DNA of 64,000 nucleotides from Acetivibrio mesophilus (GCF_004102745.1 NZ_RLII01000003.1:205564-269563); one strand, 5' to 3'; positions 10,261 to 20,586 are shown, counted from the first letter of the stretch. Translations and numbers: made by a program. The notes: generated from the letters alone by a model not told the origin.

Positions 10261-10290
10261 TTTTGCCTCTTTCATTTCACTCAAAGAGGC
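10261..10290 (-). repeat. Dispersed intergenic repeat, copy B (half)
   Basis: Carries only the GCCTCTTTGAGTGAAATGAA plus AGAGGCAAAA half of the repeat, with the perfect GCCTCTT/AAGAGGC arms retained; the sequence then diverges. It sits 3' of the chemoreceptor gene, in the same sense orientation as the other copies. Confidence 0.65.
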
Positions 10291-10293
10291 TAT

Positions 10294-10333
10294 AAGAAAA
10301 CAGGACACCCAATTGTGGGTATCCTGTTTTCTT
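10294..10333. terminator. Strong terminator of the chemoreceptor gene
   Basis: An 18-bp stem: AAGAAAACAGGACACCCA (10294-10311) pairs with TGGGTATCCTGTTTTCTT (10316-10333) around a 4-base loop, with one wobble pair. A- and T-rich flanks allow use on either strand; the natural client is the minus-strand gene ending at 10443. Confidence 0.8.
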
Positions 10334-10442
10334 GTTAATCATAGATTAGCCCGTCTAAGATTATTTCCACCGATATGCCGCATATGAGCGTATTGTCCAA
10401 GTCTTTCCTGTGGCTCTTTAGTCGCTAACACAATCGAAATTT

Positions 10443-12911
10443 CTATATTCTAAATATATTAATGGTCTGTTCAAGCCTTGAAGACAACGTACTCAAATCC
10501 TCCGAAAGGGAAAGGAGATGCTTTATCAAATCCACCTGTTCATCCATGGCGGCAGAAATATTCTGTATCTCCCTAATATTGTTCTTTGTACTGCCATTCA
10601 ACCTTTCCATGGACTTAATAATATTGCAGCGAGCATCCTCTATATTGTGCACATAATCGGTAACACTCGTAATTGCGCTGAATATGTTATCCATAAAAAC
10701 TACAATGTTGTCAAGCTTATTTATTGTCTCGATAACAGCATGGTCATGCCCACTGATTACCTCATTGGAAGATTTAACAGCTTCATTGGTCTTTTCAATA
10801 GTCTTACCTATGTTTTTAAGCTTGGATTCAATATAATTTGCAGATACTCTCGACTGTTGGGCAAGTTTCTTAATTTCGGATGCAACTACACTAAAGCTTT
10901 TTCCTGCCTCTCCCGCCCTTGCCGCTTCAATAGTTGCATTCAGTGCCAAGAGATTGGTTTGACTGGAAATACCCTTAATAACCGAAGTAATTTTTGAAAT
11001 CTCCGCCGACTCTTTTCTAAGGCTGCCGATAAGCTCTGAGAATTCTACTATAGTCTTTTTTACTTCATCAGCATTGATCTTTAATGTATTGACAGTATCC
11101 TTTCCGTCCTCACTTAGCCTCTTTGCCCCAGTAACAATATTATTGACATTTGTGAAATCATCGATAATAACTTGTATTTGCTCCGAAAGTTGATTAACCA
11201 CAATATCATTATTCTCAATTTCTTGTGTTTGTGAGTTGATTTCATCCTTCATTTCCTCAAGCATTGCCGAAAATTCCTGGATAGAAGAATAGTTCTGCTC
11301 ACAGGTCGCGGATACCGATTGGGATGATTCAACTGCTATGTCAGAAGCATTTTTTATGCTTCCGATAAGCTTCTTCAAGTTTTCTGCCATGTCCATGAAG
11401 CTTACTCCGAGCCTTCCTATCTCATCTCTTCTGTCGGTATCGCTGTTTACTTCAAGATCTCCTTCTTTTATTTTATTCATCGATTTTATCAGCTTCCCAA
11501 TACCCAAGGAAATATCTCCGGTAATCAGCACCGAAAGAAGTAACCCTACTATAACGCATACAATACCGATAAGTACTATAAACCCGGCTATGGAGTTTAC
11601 ATCTCGGGTAATGTTTTCCAAAGGTGTTATAGATACCAAAGTCCATTCTAGGGGTGTATTCTTAATTTCTCTTATAGTGTAAAAAGTAACCAGCATTCTT
11701 TTACCATTGATAGTAACATCCTCTTCAATAATACCACCAAAGGAAGTAGCCTGTTTGTTTTCCATCTGAATCTTGTTTATACTTTCCTTTACCTTTTCAA
11801 AAACACGGAGATTTATATATCCGTCCCTTTCATGGAGGTCCTTGAGAGTTTTTTCATCAAGCTCCACTTCTGTATCCATTTTATACAAGAGATCTCTCAC
11901 GTCCTTGTCTTGTAAAGAAAGCAACTCCGTCTTCTTCAATAAATCAGCCTTGGTTTTCCCCTCTCCATTTACATAGCTGAGGTCCTCAATCAAGAGCCCG
12001 TTATCTTTTATATTCTGAGGATTAAATATCATGTTGTCTTTATTGCCCACTATGAAGAAGTATCCGTTATGGGGAATTTGCACGTTCTCAAGTATACGCT
12101 CCATGGAATCTTCCCTGATGTTTACCTGCAGGCTTCCAACACTTTTCATGCTCGTTGCGGTATAAACCGACTTCATAAGAGAAATCGTTGTGTTGCCGCC
12201 CTTTCTCCTTAAGAAGGCAATATCGCTGATATGTGTATCAATCCATAATGAGTTTACTCCGCTTTGTGCAAATTCCTTGGCCGTTATGGAATCACGGTAA
12301 TCAAACCTCAATTCTTCAAAGGTTCCCTCACCTCCAATAATTCCATAGCCAGTATTAGATACCAAAGTCAGGTTTGCAATTGTATCAACCCTGTAGCTGT
12401 AATATGCATTGAGGTAGGGTTTTATAATGCTGGCCAAGCGAGCACGCATATGTTCATCGTCTGTCTTGTTAATTTCATCTATGGCAGGAGCAATTGTAAT
12501 ATCTCTGGTAATAGACATGGCTAAATTATCGATTTCCTCAAGAACGATTTTTATATTGTTACCCGTTTGCTCCATAAGTCCCAAAGTACTCTCTTTAGCC
12601 TGTTCTATCATGGTATTTGATAGAGTGATAAGGGAATATCCTAAGACCACCGACAGCAGAATAATTGTTATGGCAAAGGAAAGGTTTATTTTTATACCTA
12701 TTTTTATTTTATTCATTTTTGACAACCGAACCACTTTTTCAAACCAGTTTTTGTCATTAACTGCATAAGTATAGGACACTTCTTCTTTATTCCCTTTGAT
12801 ATTTGCAGTTTTTATTGATTTTCTCTTTGGTTTGAATTGGATTAATTTTCTGACCTTCCTCATTGCTTTAACAATTACAGCTTTTATTCTGCCCAAAGAA
12901 TCAAACCCCAT
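10443..12911 (-). CDS. Methyl-accepting chemotaxis protein with dCache-type sensor
   Basis: 822-residue transmembrane receptor that would signal to a CheA-CheW array. Order: an unusually long basic cytoplasmic N-terminus (about 1-70, rich in Lys/Arg); TM1 about 73-95 ([19 protein letters not shown]); a large extracellular sensor about 100-430 with the size and pattern of a double Cache domain; TM2 about 434-457; HAMP about 458-512; a methyl-accepting signalling domain about 540-822 with the hairpin-tip signature [20 protein letters not shown] followed by [18 protein letters not shown]. The start has GAGGTGGG before ATG. No C-terminal CheR/CheB tethering pentapeptide is seen. The ligand is unknown. 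It is transcribed alone. Confidence 0.92.
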   Translation of the reverse strand: MGFDSLGRIKAVIVKAMRKVRKLIQFKPKRKSIKTANIKGNKEEVSYTYAVNDKNWFEKVVRLSKMNKIKIGIKINLSFAITIILLSVVLGYSLITLSNTMIEQAKESTLGLMEQTGNNIKIVLEEIDNLAMSITRDITIAPAIDEINKTDDEHMRARLASIIKPYLNAYYSYRVDTIANLTLVSNTGYGIIGGEGTFEELRFDYRDSITAKEFAQSGVNSLWIDTHISDIAFLRRKGGNTTISLMKSVYTATSMKSVGSLQVNIREDSMERILENVQIPHNGYFFIVGNKDNMIFNPQNIKDNGLLIEDLSYVNGEGKTKADLLKKTELLSLQDKDVRDLLYKMDTEVELDEKTLKDLHERDGYINLRVFEKVKESINKIQMENKQATSFGGIIEEDVTINGKRMLVTFYTIREIKNTPLEWTLVSITPLENITRDVNSIAGFIVLIGIVCVIVGLLLSVLITGDISLGIGKLIKSMNKIKEGDLEVNSDTDRRDEIGRLGVSFMDMAENLKKLIGSIKNASDIAVESSQSVSATCEQNYSSIQEFSAMLEEMKDEINSQTQEIENNDIVVNQLSEQIQVIIDDFTNVNNIVTGAKRLSEDGKDTVNTLKINADEVKKTIVEFSELIGSLRKESAEISKITSVIKGISSQTNLLALNATIEAARAGEAGKSFSVVASEIKKLAQQSRVSANYIESKLKNIGKTIEKTNEAVKSSNEVISGHDHAVIETINKLDNIVVFMDNIFSAITSVTDYVHNIEDARCNIIKSMERLNGSTKNNIREIQNISAAMDEQVDLIKHLLSLSEDLSTLSSRLEQTINIFRI

Positions 12912-13275
12912 AGTTTCCCACCTCTATCTGCTTTTTTTAAGATGCTAACATAAAAGAAATTCATGCTTGTGCAAAATACCATACAAAAATTGTGTTGAAA
13001 TGCAACAATTTAAAACATATTAGAATATTTAAAACGGGATAATATATACAGCAAATAGCAACATATACTATTTATTATGATTTATCGTGCTAAACTTTTA
13101 TTAACTTTATAGAAAATTGGATTTATTGAAGAATAAATTAAATAATCCTTTAAATAAAATAGGAAACAAGTATTACAGCATGTATCATACTTATTTCCTC
13201 AGTTATTCTATTTAAAGAGATTAATAACAAAGAGATAGAGATCCCCCACTTCTATAAGGGGAAGGTATTCAATTG
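12912..13275. other. AT-rich gap between degU and the chemoreceptor
   Basis: No gene seen. It contains the degSU terminator (13161-13199), another C/G-rich hairpin next to the degU stop (about 13242-13262), and presumably the chemoreceptor promoter near 12920-13080, which I cannot define. Confidence 0.55.
13161..13199 (-). terminator. Terminator of the degSU operon
   Basis: AGGAAACAAGTAT (13161-13173) pairs with ATACTTATTTCCT (13187-13199) with one mismatch; on the minus strand it is followed by ATTTTATTTAAA. Confidence 0.65.
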
Positions 13276-13926
13276 TTAATTGGTAATGTTATGCTTGAAG
13301 GCATATATCGCAGCCTGTGTCCGGTCCGATACATTGAGTTTTTTGAAAATATTTGAGACATGATTTTTGACAGTTTTCTCACTAATGAAAAGGCGTCTGG
13401 CTATCTCCTTATTAATGAGACCCTCTGCTATCAGCTCTAAAACCTCTAGTTCTCTTGCTGTTAAATTGTTTTCCGGATTTCTACCCTTTTCATTTATCGT
13501 TACCCTGTTAAACTCCTTGACGAGCTCCTTGGTCATGTTCGACTGGATATATGACTGTCCTTTGTTTACACTTCGTATAGCCTCAACCAACACTGCAGAA
13601 TCCACATCTTTTAGCACATATCCTTCTGCTCCCATCTGAAGGGTCTTAAACAAATATTCTCTATCTTCGTGAATGGTAAGCACAATAATTTTGGTAGGGA
13701 TATTCTCAGTCTTTATTTCCTTTATTGCCTGCAAACCGTTCATCCCCGGCATATTAATGTCCATAAGAACAACGTCCGGTTGGTGCTCCTTTGCCAATTT
13801 TACAGCTTCCTCTCCGTTTGATGCCTGTGCCACCACAACGATATCCTTCTCAAGCTCTAATATTTGCTTAAGTCCTTCTCTTACCATAGCATGGTCGTCT
13901 GCAATCACAACACGTATCTTATCCAT
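13276..13926 (-). CDS. degU: Response regulator of the NarL/LuxR family, DegU-like
   Basis: 216-residue DNA-binding response regulator. The N-terminal receiver has the acidic pair ADDH at 9-12, the phospho-acceptor D56 in [10 protein letters not shown] and K106 in YVLKDVD; the C-terminal LuxR-type HTH occupies about 150-212 ([20 protein letters not shown] then [14 protein letters not shown]). It is the cognate partner of the upstream kinase: its ATG lies inside the last codons of degS (8-base overlap) and is preceded by AGAGGGGGT within degS, implying translational coupling. In Bacillus, DegU controls exoenzymes, motility and biofilm genes; here target genes are unknown but the adjacent chemoreceptor and nearby secreted enzymes are plausible. 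Confidence 0.92.
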   Translation of the reverse strand: MDKIRVVIADDHAMVREGLKQILELEKDIVVVAQASNGEEAVKLAKEHQPDVVLMDINMPGMNGLQAIKEIKTENIPTKIIVLTIHEDREYLFKTLQMGAEGYVLKDVDSAVLVEAIRSVNKGQSYIQSNMTKELVKEFNRVTINEKGRNPENNLTARELEVLELIAEGLINKEIARRLFISEKTVKNHVSNIFKKLNVSDRTQAAIYAFKHNITN

Positions 13927-15094
13927 CTGAGACCCCCTCTTCCGGTATTAAAGGTACAGTAATATAAAGTCTGGTTCCTTTACCAATAGTAGAATTAATT
14001 TCAAAATTACCGTCCAAAAGCTGCACTCTTTCTCTCATACTTATAAGACCGAAGCCTCCGTTATTGTTATGTCCTCTTGTCTTTAGAGAATCAATATCAA
14101 AACCCACTCCATTGTCAACTATATAAAGTTTTAGTTCCTTTTCTAAAAATTCAAGATTTATAGTAACTTTACTTGCATGAGCATGCTTTTTAATATTGTT
14201 GATAGCTTCCTGGACAAGTCTGAAAACCGTTAACGATACTACAGGCTTCAGTTGATCACAAGTACCTCTCGTCTTAAACGATACTGCTATTTTAGATTCT
14301 TCCTGATAGGTCTCTATATATCTTTGAAGGGTTGGTATCAAACCTAAATCATCCAGTGACATGGGCCTTAAATCATATATTATTTTTCTAACATCCCCAA
14401 GGGTGTCCCTGACGACAGACTTTAAAATCTTAAGTTCATCCTTTGCCTTTTCGGGTTCGGAGTCAACCAACCTTTCACATATTTCCGCCTTTAAAACAAT
14501 ATTGGACATCGACTGGGCAGGTCCGTCATGAATTTCCCTTGCAACCCTCTGACGCTCCTCCTCCTGAGCCTTGATTATCTGAATGCCCAAAAGCTGTCTC
14601 TGTCTCAAATCTTCAAGCTGTAAGCTCACATTCTCAAGGTCTCCCGTTAGGTAGCTCAGTGATGCTCCAATCTGAGAAATAAGATTATCCGCTTTCTTAA
14701 CAGTCTTATAGGCTTCCTTTAGTCGTAATTCCAATTCATTTCTTCTTCTGATATAATATTGTTCCCGTTCTCGCTTTACGGCAAGCTCGACACGGATATT
14801 GTCAGCATTTTCATAGGTTTTTCTTATCTCATCCTCAGAATATTTATCGTAACTTTTACTTACAAACATTAGCTGTTTCTTGCTTTCCTTAAGGGCAATC
14901 TCTAGCAGTTGCACACTTTCAATAACTTCTGCCGTTTTAAGTTTTAGCTCTTCCAACTCCTTTTCGAGTCTCACACACTCTTTCCTTGCACCTTCAGCAA
15001 TATCAAACAACTCAGCTTTGCTGTTATTTATGGCTTCAACTGTCTTCTTAATTATCTGATCCAAATTAGATGTATCTACTCTATTGTTGGCCAC
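13919..15094 (-). CDS. degS: Cytosolic sensor histidine kinase, DegS-like
   Basis: 391-residue soluble kinase without membrane segments. Residues 1-170 are almost entirely coiled coil (DegS sensor region); the HisKA_3 dimerisation domain carries the phospho-histidine H189 in [18 protein letters not shown]; the HATPase domain about 285-385 has N-box [11 protein letters not shown] and G-boxes DNGVGFD and [12 protein letters not shown]. Layout and even the histidine number agree with Bacillus DegS. The start is GTG at 15094 with GAGGT six bases upstream. First gene of a two-gene operon with degU. The divergent gene at 15324 leaves about 230 bases for both promoters. Confidence 0.93.
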   Translation of the reverse strand: MANNRVDTSNLDQIIKKTVEAINNSKAELFDIAEGARKECVRLEKELEELKLKTAEVIESVQLLEIALKESKKQLMFVSKSYDKYSEDEIRKTYENADNIRVELAVKREREQYYIRRRNELELRLKEAYKTVKKADNLISQIGASLSYLTGDLENVSLQLEDLRQRQLLGIQIIKAQEEERQRVAREIHDGPAQSMSNIVLKAEICERLVDSEPEKAKDELKILKSVVRDTLGDVRKIIYDLRPMSLDDLGLIPTLQRYIETYQEESKIAVSFKTRGTCDQLKPVVSLTVFRLVQEAINNIKKHAHASKVTINLEFLEKELKLYIVDNGVGFDIDSLKTRGHNNNGGFGLISMRERVQLLDGNFEINSTIGKGTRLYITVPLIPEEGVSDG

Positions 15095-15323
15095 TTCGAT
15101 ACCTCACCATATTTTTGACTAGTATTTATATTCTACATAGAGGCGCAAAATCCTTTGTTGTTTTCTGTTAATATAAGATTTTTTTTGAAAATTCGTCAAC
15201 ATTTATATTCTCCCTATTCCCCCATTATTAAATTCAATTTATCAAAATGCATTTTATTCCCCTACTTATCTAATATAAAATGTGTTATAATGTTTTAAAA
15301 AAAGAAGAAAGGACAAGCAAAAG

Positions 15324-16601
15324 ATGAAGTCAAAAGTAGCCATTATTAAAACCACTCCCTCTACAGTATTAGAGGATTATCATAGATTGATGAATCTTGC
15401 CGACTATCAGGACTATATTTCCAAAAATATCGATACAGCACTCAAAATAAATATAAGCTGGCACTTTTTCTATCCGGGAAGTTCAACGACACCGTGGCAG
15501 CTAGAAGGTGTTATCCGTGCTTTAAAGCGTGACGGGTTCAAATCCGAACTTATTCACGGCTGCCATAATAGAACAGTGGTAATTGACTCTCATCTAGGAG
15601 AGAGGGAAAACAAACAAATTAACGTTATAAACTCCCATAATCTTCGAAATATTCACCTCTATGAGGGCGAAGAATGGATTGATATTAGGGATGCGGTCGG
15701 GGATCTTTCAAAGAAGTTTTTATGCCTGAATGAAGTTTATCCAAAAGGCTTTTCCATTCCAAAAAGGTTTATTGGTGAGAACATTATACACCTCCCTACT
15801 GTAAAGACCCATGTATTCACCACCACTACCGGAGCAATGAAAAACGCTTTCGGAGGACTCCTAAATGAAAAAAGGCATTGGACTCACCCAGTGATACATG
15901 AGACTTTGGTGGATTTACTTATGATACAAAAAAAGATCCACAGCGGGGTTTTCGCTGTTATGGACGGAACTTTCGCCGGAGACGGACCGGGTCCTCGCTG
16001 CATGGTTCCTCACGTAAAAAATGTTCTTCTGGCTTCAGCGGATCAGGTAGCCATCGACGCCGTAGCAGCAAAACTGATGGGTTTCGACCCGCTAAAGGAT
16101 TGCAAATATATACGTTTGGCCCATGATGCAGGTCTAGGCTGCGGAGATGTTAGGCAGATTGAAATTGTCGGAGACCTGGATGCTTTAGATGAAAAGTGGA
16201 ATTTTGTCGGTCCCTTTGATAAAATGACCTTCGCCAGCAAATGTCAGCATTTAATTTACTGGGGTCCATTGAAAAAGCCGGTAGAATGGTCACTAAAAAC
16301 AATTTTGGCGCCGTGGTCCTACATGGCAAGTGTTATTTACCATGATATGTACTGGTATCCCAAAAACTACAACCGAGTCCGGGAAATCCTAAATTCAGAC
16401 TGGGGACGACTGTTTGCTAACTGGGAACAATTGGAACTACCTCCCGATGATCTGTCCATCCCAGGCTGGAGTGATGTTGGAGACAAACCACTAAAGCTTG
16501 ACAAAGAAACAAAAAAAATGATGCGCAAGGCTTTCAGGGTTCTTGGAACTGCAATTAAGGAAGCTCCGGAATTTCATGCCAAGAAGGTTAAAAAGCAATA
16601 A
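15324..16601 (+). CDS. DUF362-domain protein
   Basis: 425-residue protein of the DUF362 family, whose function is not settled. Recognisable features: KVAIIKTTPSTVLEDYHRLM at the N-terminus, the NISWHFFYPGSSTTPWQLEGV segment, LPTVKTHVFTTTTGAMKNAFGG near residue 158-180 and a C-terminal part with VLLASADQVAIDAVAAKLMG. Some DUF362 proteins carry a 4Fe-4S ferredoxin domain; none is present here. No signal peptide or TM helix. A TATAAT box lies at 15286-15291 without a good -35, and the ribosome site AGAAAGGA precedes the ATG. Monocistronic, ending at a strong terminator (16685-16728). Confidence 0.85.
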   Translation: MKSKVAIIKTTPSTVLEDYHRLMNLADYQDYISKNIDTALKINISWHFFYPGSSTTPWQLEGVIRALKRDGFKSELIHGCHNRTVVIDSHLGERENKQINVINSHNLRNIHLYEGEEWIDIRDAVGDLSKKFLCLNEVYPKGFSIPKRFIGENIIHLPTVKTHVFTTTTGAMKNAFGGLLNEKRHWTHPVIHETLVDLLMIQKKIHSGVFAVMDGTFAGDGPGPRCMVPHVKNVLLASADQVAIDAVAAKLMGFDPLKDCKYIRLAHDAGLGCGDVRQIEIVGDLDALDEKWNFVGPFDKMTFASKCQHLIYWGPLKKPVEWSLKTILAPWSYMASVIYHDMYWYPKNYNRVREILNSDWGRLFANWEQLELPPDDLSIPGWSDVGDKPLKLDKETKKMMRKAFRVLGTAIKEAPEFHAKKVKKQ

Positions 16602-16684
16602 CTTATAGCTCTTAAGCTATTATTCCATATATCGAAAACTTATACATGGTTAGAATCGTTTTTAGGTAAAATGTAATTTTATTG

Positions 16685-16728
16685 TTTAATATCCTACCGG
16701 CATAATACTGTACCGGTAGGATATTAAA
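16685..16728 (+). terminator. Terminator of the DUF362 gene
   Basis: A perfect 16-bp stem: TTTAATATCCTACCGG (16685-16700) and CCGGTAGGATATTAAA (16713-16728) with a 12-base loop. The tract after it is A/T mixed, so it may act on either strand. Confidence 0.8.
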
Positions 16729-16734
16729 ATATAT

Positions 16735-16770
16735 AAAAAAAACCCCGAAGCTGTATCTCTACAGTCGAGG
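16735..16770 (-). terminator. Terminator of the CBM3-peptidase gene
   Basis: On the minus strand CCTCGACTGTA, a GAGA loop and TACAGCTTCGGGG form a bulged stem followed by eight T residues (16735-16742 on the plus strand as A). It lies 170 bases beyond the stop codon at 16940. Confidence 0.7.
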
Positions 16771-16939
16771 CTAATACTTCAGATCAATTCATTTCTTTAC
16801 ATCTGCAATCACTTCTACATATCTACTTAGAAGGATCAATTTTATAGACAGAGTAGATCTTTACTGACTCTACTAAATCCCAGCATATTTTTTCCGTACT
16901 TCCATACAATCTATACTTAGTGCATTGCCGCTATGTTTA

Positions 16940-19135
16940 TCATCTTAATTGATTCTTAATAACCTGAAGCTGTTGATTTGTAAAGAGAGAACGTGTAGTG
17001 CCTATATCTCTATTTTCATACTCATCCAATTTATCGAGGAATAAGCAGAACTTGTCGTAACCGCTGTATGGGATACTATTATTATTGTCTGCAAAGTATT
17101 GGAATGCTTTTGTAAATGAGCTCCAAGATGTATTTGACTTAACACCCAATACGCCTATTATATAATCTCCTGCATACTCGTTATTATTAAACTTATCCAA
17201 GTCTCTATCTTCAAAATATTGCCACAAACCGGGTCTTCCATTTGCTCCATAGTAACTATCACCAATATATATAGTGCTTCTCGTCGTCGTTAGAGTTGCA
17301 AAGGCTTTAAAACTTGCCCAGAACTCACCATCAAAGTTCCATCTAGCAATATCGAATTGATGTCCGATTTCATGAGGAAGTGTCCATGAGAGTGCCCGCA
17401 GGTTATTGTATCGTTCAAGCTCATCTTTAACGCCATCACCATTCCACCATATAAACGCCTTTGTGGATGCCTCCCCTCCGTAAGGTAAGTTAATCCTCGA
17501 TAAAATCTTCAATTTTTCATTTTCGAAATGATCTGCATAATCAAGGCCTGTAAATTCTTCATTTTCATTAACCAATTGATCATAAGCGCTAATAAACTGA
17601 TCAAGACGTTGTTCTGTTATCCCACTATCTATTATCGCAGATCTTTCCAAGCCAATCATTACTTTGCTGCTTTCCATTTTAACCATCTCATCATCAGGAT
17701 ATACCTTAAAATCGTCAAACCAGCAAGTCCCTATAGCACTGCAGTTATTCAACCTGAATATTACCTTTCCGTCATAAGGAGCCTGGAAATTGATAACGGC
17801 AGTCGTCCAGCCATTATTATTATTAATTACACCTTGACTTACCATTCCCCAGTAGAAATTTTCATAGTTTCTTTTACTTGTAGCTTTAAACCTCACACTA
17901 ATATTTGCCCCTTGGAAGTTTTCATGTCCTACAGAAGAAGTTATATCAGTACGTACTAAAACTTCGGCTCTGTAATACTTATAAGGTTCCAGTTCTATCT
18001 CTTCAGATTCAAAATATGAACAATCATAAATCGGTTTGCATGAACTGGAGGTTATTGATAATGCCTTTGAATTATCCACGCCACCATTTGCATCCCATGA
18101 GCAAATGTCACTGCCTACTTTGCGTGCAGTCCAACCGACAGGAGAGCCATTCGTACCCAATTCGAAATTAGTATTGGCGACAAGGTCTTTTGTTATTGTT
18201 ATAAAATCTATCTCAGGCGCAGTGGTTGATGGATTTGAAAATACCAAGTCACAAGTACCTTCATTCAACTCAACCTCTGTGCTTACACTGCCGATATTGC
18301 TTACGTTTCCGTTTCCAAGACATACTATTCCATAACTTCTGCCATTCGATTGAGTGAATCTAACTGCTTTATTGGTAGCAGAGCGATAATATATCGTCAT
18401 AGTATAAGTACCTGTTTCAGGAATATCTGCATTTATGGTCAATGTATTACTTTGTCCTATGTCACCGACATATTCTCCGTTTGAGCAATATGGATCTGAC
18501 TTTATCATAGAGCTATCAGTAGTAATACCGTCTTCCGCCTCATATCTGAGAGTAATTGCCTGTGTTGATTCGGTTACAGGCGCTGTTCCCGCTTGAAGAA
18601 CTCCATCAGCATATATCGTTACTTTGTTTGAATCCGCATAGTTTGTTGCTGTCGGATTAAAGGAATAGTCATTGTTCTGTGTATAGTTTTGATAATTATA
18701 ACTTATTATTCTTCCCTTCACTTCAACATATGAGTTAGGAGCAATAACACCGGCAGAGCTTGTAAAGTAAATTTCAAGATAGGTGTCCGCGTCTGACGTC
18801 TGATTAGCCATACTTACTATTTGACCTTTTGTACTGGAAGTAATATTTGAATAATGTCCTGCATAATCGCAAGTATAGGTTTGTCCCGTGATTCCGTCCG
18901 AAGTATAGTAGTACCTAACTTTTATGGTTGATAGATCGATTGAAGTTGTACCTGTGTTATAAATTTTAAAATTGGGAGATAGCGTGTTACTGTATGTCTG
19001 AGTATTTGAATTATACATCTGAACACTTATGCCTGCTGTTGATGCAAATGAATTTGATGCAAAAGTTACTAAACTTAAACATTGAATAATAAAGGAAATT
19101 GCAATCATTATCGAAATTCTTTTTTGTTTTTTCAT
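16940..19135 (-). CDS. Secreted metallopeptidase with N-terminal CBM3 and two further carbohydrate-binding-like domains (M60-like)
   Basis: 731-residue exported protein. I place the start at 19135 because GAGGAGGAG precedes that ATG and MKKQKRISIMIAISFIIQCL is a classical signal peptide. Domains: CBM3 about 33-165 (ISVQMYNSNTQTYSNTLSPNF, TYLEIYFTSSAGVIAPNS, YTQNNDYSFNP), with Tyr at positions where cellulose-binding CBM3s usually have Trp; a CBM6/35-like beta-sandwich about 195-310 (LRYEAEDGI, EIDFITI); a CBM4/9-like domain about 318-475 (NTNFELGTNGSPVGWT, CWFDDFKVYP); a zinc-peptidase domain about 490-731 with HEIGHQFD near residue 587 and a third-ligand candidate Glu 11 residues later (DGEFW), the HExxH-x(n)-E pattern of gluzincin/M60-like peptidases. 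No dockerin and no SLH. Likely role: cutting proteins or glycoproteins on plant cell walls or the cell surface. The M60 assignment is from motif spacing only. Confidence 0.8.
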   Translation of the reverse strand: MKKQKRISIMIAISFIIQCLSLVTFASNSFASTAGISVQMYNSNTQTYSNTLSPNFKIYNTGTTSIDLSTIKVRYYYTSDGITGQTYTCDYAGHYSNITSSTKGQIVSMANQTSDADTYLEIYFTSSAGVIAPNSYVEVKGRIISYNYQNYTQNNDYSFNPTATNYADSNKVTIYADGVLQAGTAPVTESTQAITLRYEAEDGITTDSSMIKSDPYCSNGEYVGDIGQSNTLTINADIPETGTYTMTIYYRSATNKAVRFTQSNGRSYGIVCLGNGNVSNIGSVSTEVELNEGTCDLVFSNPSTTAPEIDFITITKDLVANTNFELGTNGSPVGWTARKVGSDICSWDANGGVDNSKALSITSSSCKPIYDCSYFESEEIELEPYKYYRAEVLVRTDITSSVGHENFQGANISVRFKATSKRNYENFYWGMVSQGVINNNNGWTTAVINFQAPYDGKVIFRLNNCSAIGTCWFDDFKVYPDDEMVKMESSKVMIGLERSAIIDSGITEQRLDQFISAYDQLVNENEEFTGLDYADHFENEKLKILSRINLPYGGEASTKAFIWWNGDGVKDELERYNNLRALSWTLPHEIGHQFDIARWNFDGEFWASFKAFATLTTTRSTIYIGDSYYGANGRPGLWQYFEDRDLDKFNNNEYAGDYIIGVLGVKSNTSWSSFTKAFQYFADNNNSIPYSGYDKFCLFLDKLDEYENRDIGTTRSLFTNQQLQVIKNQLR

Positions 19136-19276
19136 ATATACTCCTCCTCTTATTATTTTAGAAATCATTTCTATTATAGAGTATGCTCTAAAAAAAAGAG
19201 TGCAAAAAACATGAATAAAAAGTGAAAATCTTGTGAAATAAAAAAAGCTAAATTAGTCCTGATTACTGGAACATAA

Positions 19277-19305
19277 TTGCAGCCTTTGCGTCAAAAGGAT
19301 ATAAT
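19277..19305 (+). promoter_or_regulatory. Sigma-A-type promoter of the serpin gene
   Basis: TTGCAG (19277-19282), a 17-base spacer and TATAAT (19300-19305), about 34 bases before the serpin ATG. Confidence 0.65.
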
Positions 19306-19338
19306 AAATTAAATCGAATTAAATCGGAGGCTGATAAA

Positions 19339-20559
19339 ATGAAAAGAATGATTTGTATAGCTGTATCCATATTTACTTTAATAAGCATATTGACAGGTTG
19401 CACAGGTGATACAGCTTTTGATGTGAATAAGGTTAATATGGATGTTGTAAAGAGCAATATCGAATTCTCTTTTGATATATTTTCAAGGCTTAATGAAGAG
19501 GATCACGATAAAAATGTTTTTATCTCTCCTCTCAGCATTTCGACCGCACTTTCCATGACCGTTCAAGGTGCAGAAGCTACGACTAAAGACGGCATGATGA
19601 AGTCTTTGAAGTATGAAGGTATAGATCTCGATAAGGTTAATGAATGTTATAGGTATACCCTTGACTATTTAAACAAAGTTGATAGAAAGGTTGAACTCGA
19701 TATCAACAATTCAATCTGGATTAGACAAGAAAGTAAGATTAAAAAGGATTTCATTGATATTAATAAAGATGTGTTTAACGCCTATGTTACCGAACTGGAT
19801 TTCTCAAAAGCCAATGCAGTAGATAAGATTAATAAATGGATTTCGGACTCAACAAGCAAAAAGATCACAAAAGTGGTTGAACCACCGATACCCCAAAATA
19901 CTGCAATGTATCTTATAAATGCCATTTATTTTAAAGGAGAATGGACTGAGAAGTTTAAAAAAGGAGACACTTTCAGCACAGAGTTTCACTCAGGAAATGG
20001 CCAAACAAAAGAAGTCATGATGATGAAGAGAAAAGGTGAAATAGAATACGGAACTAGAGATGACTTTAAGGTTGTAAGGCTTCCCTACGGAAATGGCAAA
20101 ACATCAATGTATTGTGTTCTACCCGACGAAAGTATTTCTATAAATGACTTTATAAAGACTCTTGATGCAGATAAATGGGAACAGATAAAAAACAGTGTTT
20201 CAAAAGTTGATGATGTAAAGCTAAATATTCCAAGGTTTAAGATGGAGTACGGAATTAAAAATTTAAATGACTGTCTTATTTCGATGGGGATGGAAAAGGC
20301 ATTTTCCAATGAAGCAGATTTTTCCGGAATAAGTGAAAAGGATCTGTATATAAGCAATGTACTTCATAAAGCCGTAATTGAGGTTAATGAAGAAGGAAGC
20401 ACGGCTGCAGGCATTACTTTGGTTGAAGTGAAAGATGCTTCCGCAATGCTTGACGCGCCTTCATTTATTGCGGATAGACCGTTTTTATTCTTCATAACCG
20501 AGGATATCACAGGTACTATACTATTTATGGGTAAGCTATATGATTGTGAAAAATATTGA
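19339..20559 (+). CDS. Serpin-family protease inhibitor, predicted lipoprotein
   Basis: 406 residues. MKRMICIAVSIFTLISILTG followed by C21 is a lipoprotein signal with lipobox LTGC, so the mature protein should be tethered to the outer face of the membrane. The rest is a full-length serpin: FSFDIFSRLNEEDHDKNVFI with SPLSISTALSMTVQGAEATT, NAIYFKGEWTEKF, the breach and shutter sequences, the hinge EVNEEGSTAAGITLVEV (EEGTxAAA-like, consistent with inhibitory serpins), the reactive-centre loop about 360-380 (SAMLDAPSF near the scissile region), and FIADRPFLFFITEDITGTIL, the C-terminal serpin signature. Serpins known in C. thermocellum carry dockerins; this one does not. It is divergent from the metallopeptidase gene and lies upstream of the GH43 gene. 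Serpins inhibit serine or cysteine proteases, so direct inhibition of the neighbouring zinc enzyme is not expected. CGGAGG precedes the ATG. Confidence 0.93.
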   Translation: MKRMICIAVSIFTLISILTGCTGDTAFDVNKVNMDVVKSNIEFSFDIFSRLNEEDHDKNVFISPLSISTALSMTVQGAEATTKDGMMKSLKYEGIDLDKVNECYRYTLDYLNKVDRKVELDINNSIWIRQESKIKKDFIDINKDVFNAYVTELDFSKANAVDKINKWISDSTSKKITKVVEPPIPQNTAMYLINAIYFKGEWTEKFKKGDTFSTEFHSGNGQTKEVMMMKRKGEIEYGTRDDFKVVRLPYGNGKTSMYCVLPDESISINDFIKTLDADKWEQIKNSVSKVDDVKLNIPRFKMEYGIKNLNDCLISMGMEKAFSNEADFSGISEKDLYISNVLHKAVIEVNEEGSTAAGITLVEVKDASAMLDAPSFIADRPFLFFITEDITGTILFMGKLYDCEKY

Positions 20560-20586
20560 TCAAAAAAGATATACATAAATCGGAAA

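Larger units (their letters stand above)
9523..10442. other. 0.9-kb gap without a convincing gene
   Basis: The left two thirds is AT-rich and multiply interrupted. A 105-codon TTG-initiated frame at 9686-10003 lacks a ribosome site and recognisable family features and is not accepted. The right part holds half of the dispersed repeat (10261-10290) and the chemoreceptor terminator (10294-10333). It may be decayed coding DNA. Confidence 0.5.
16602..16939. other. Convergent gap with two terminators
   Basis: It separates the DUF362 gene (+) from the CBM3 peptidase gene (-) and contains one terminator for each. The remaining 170 bases (16770-16939) show nothing I can name. Confidence 0.6.
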
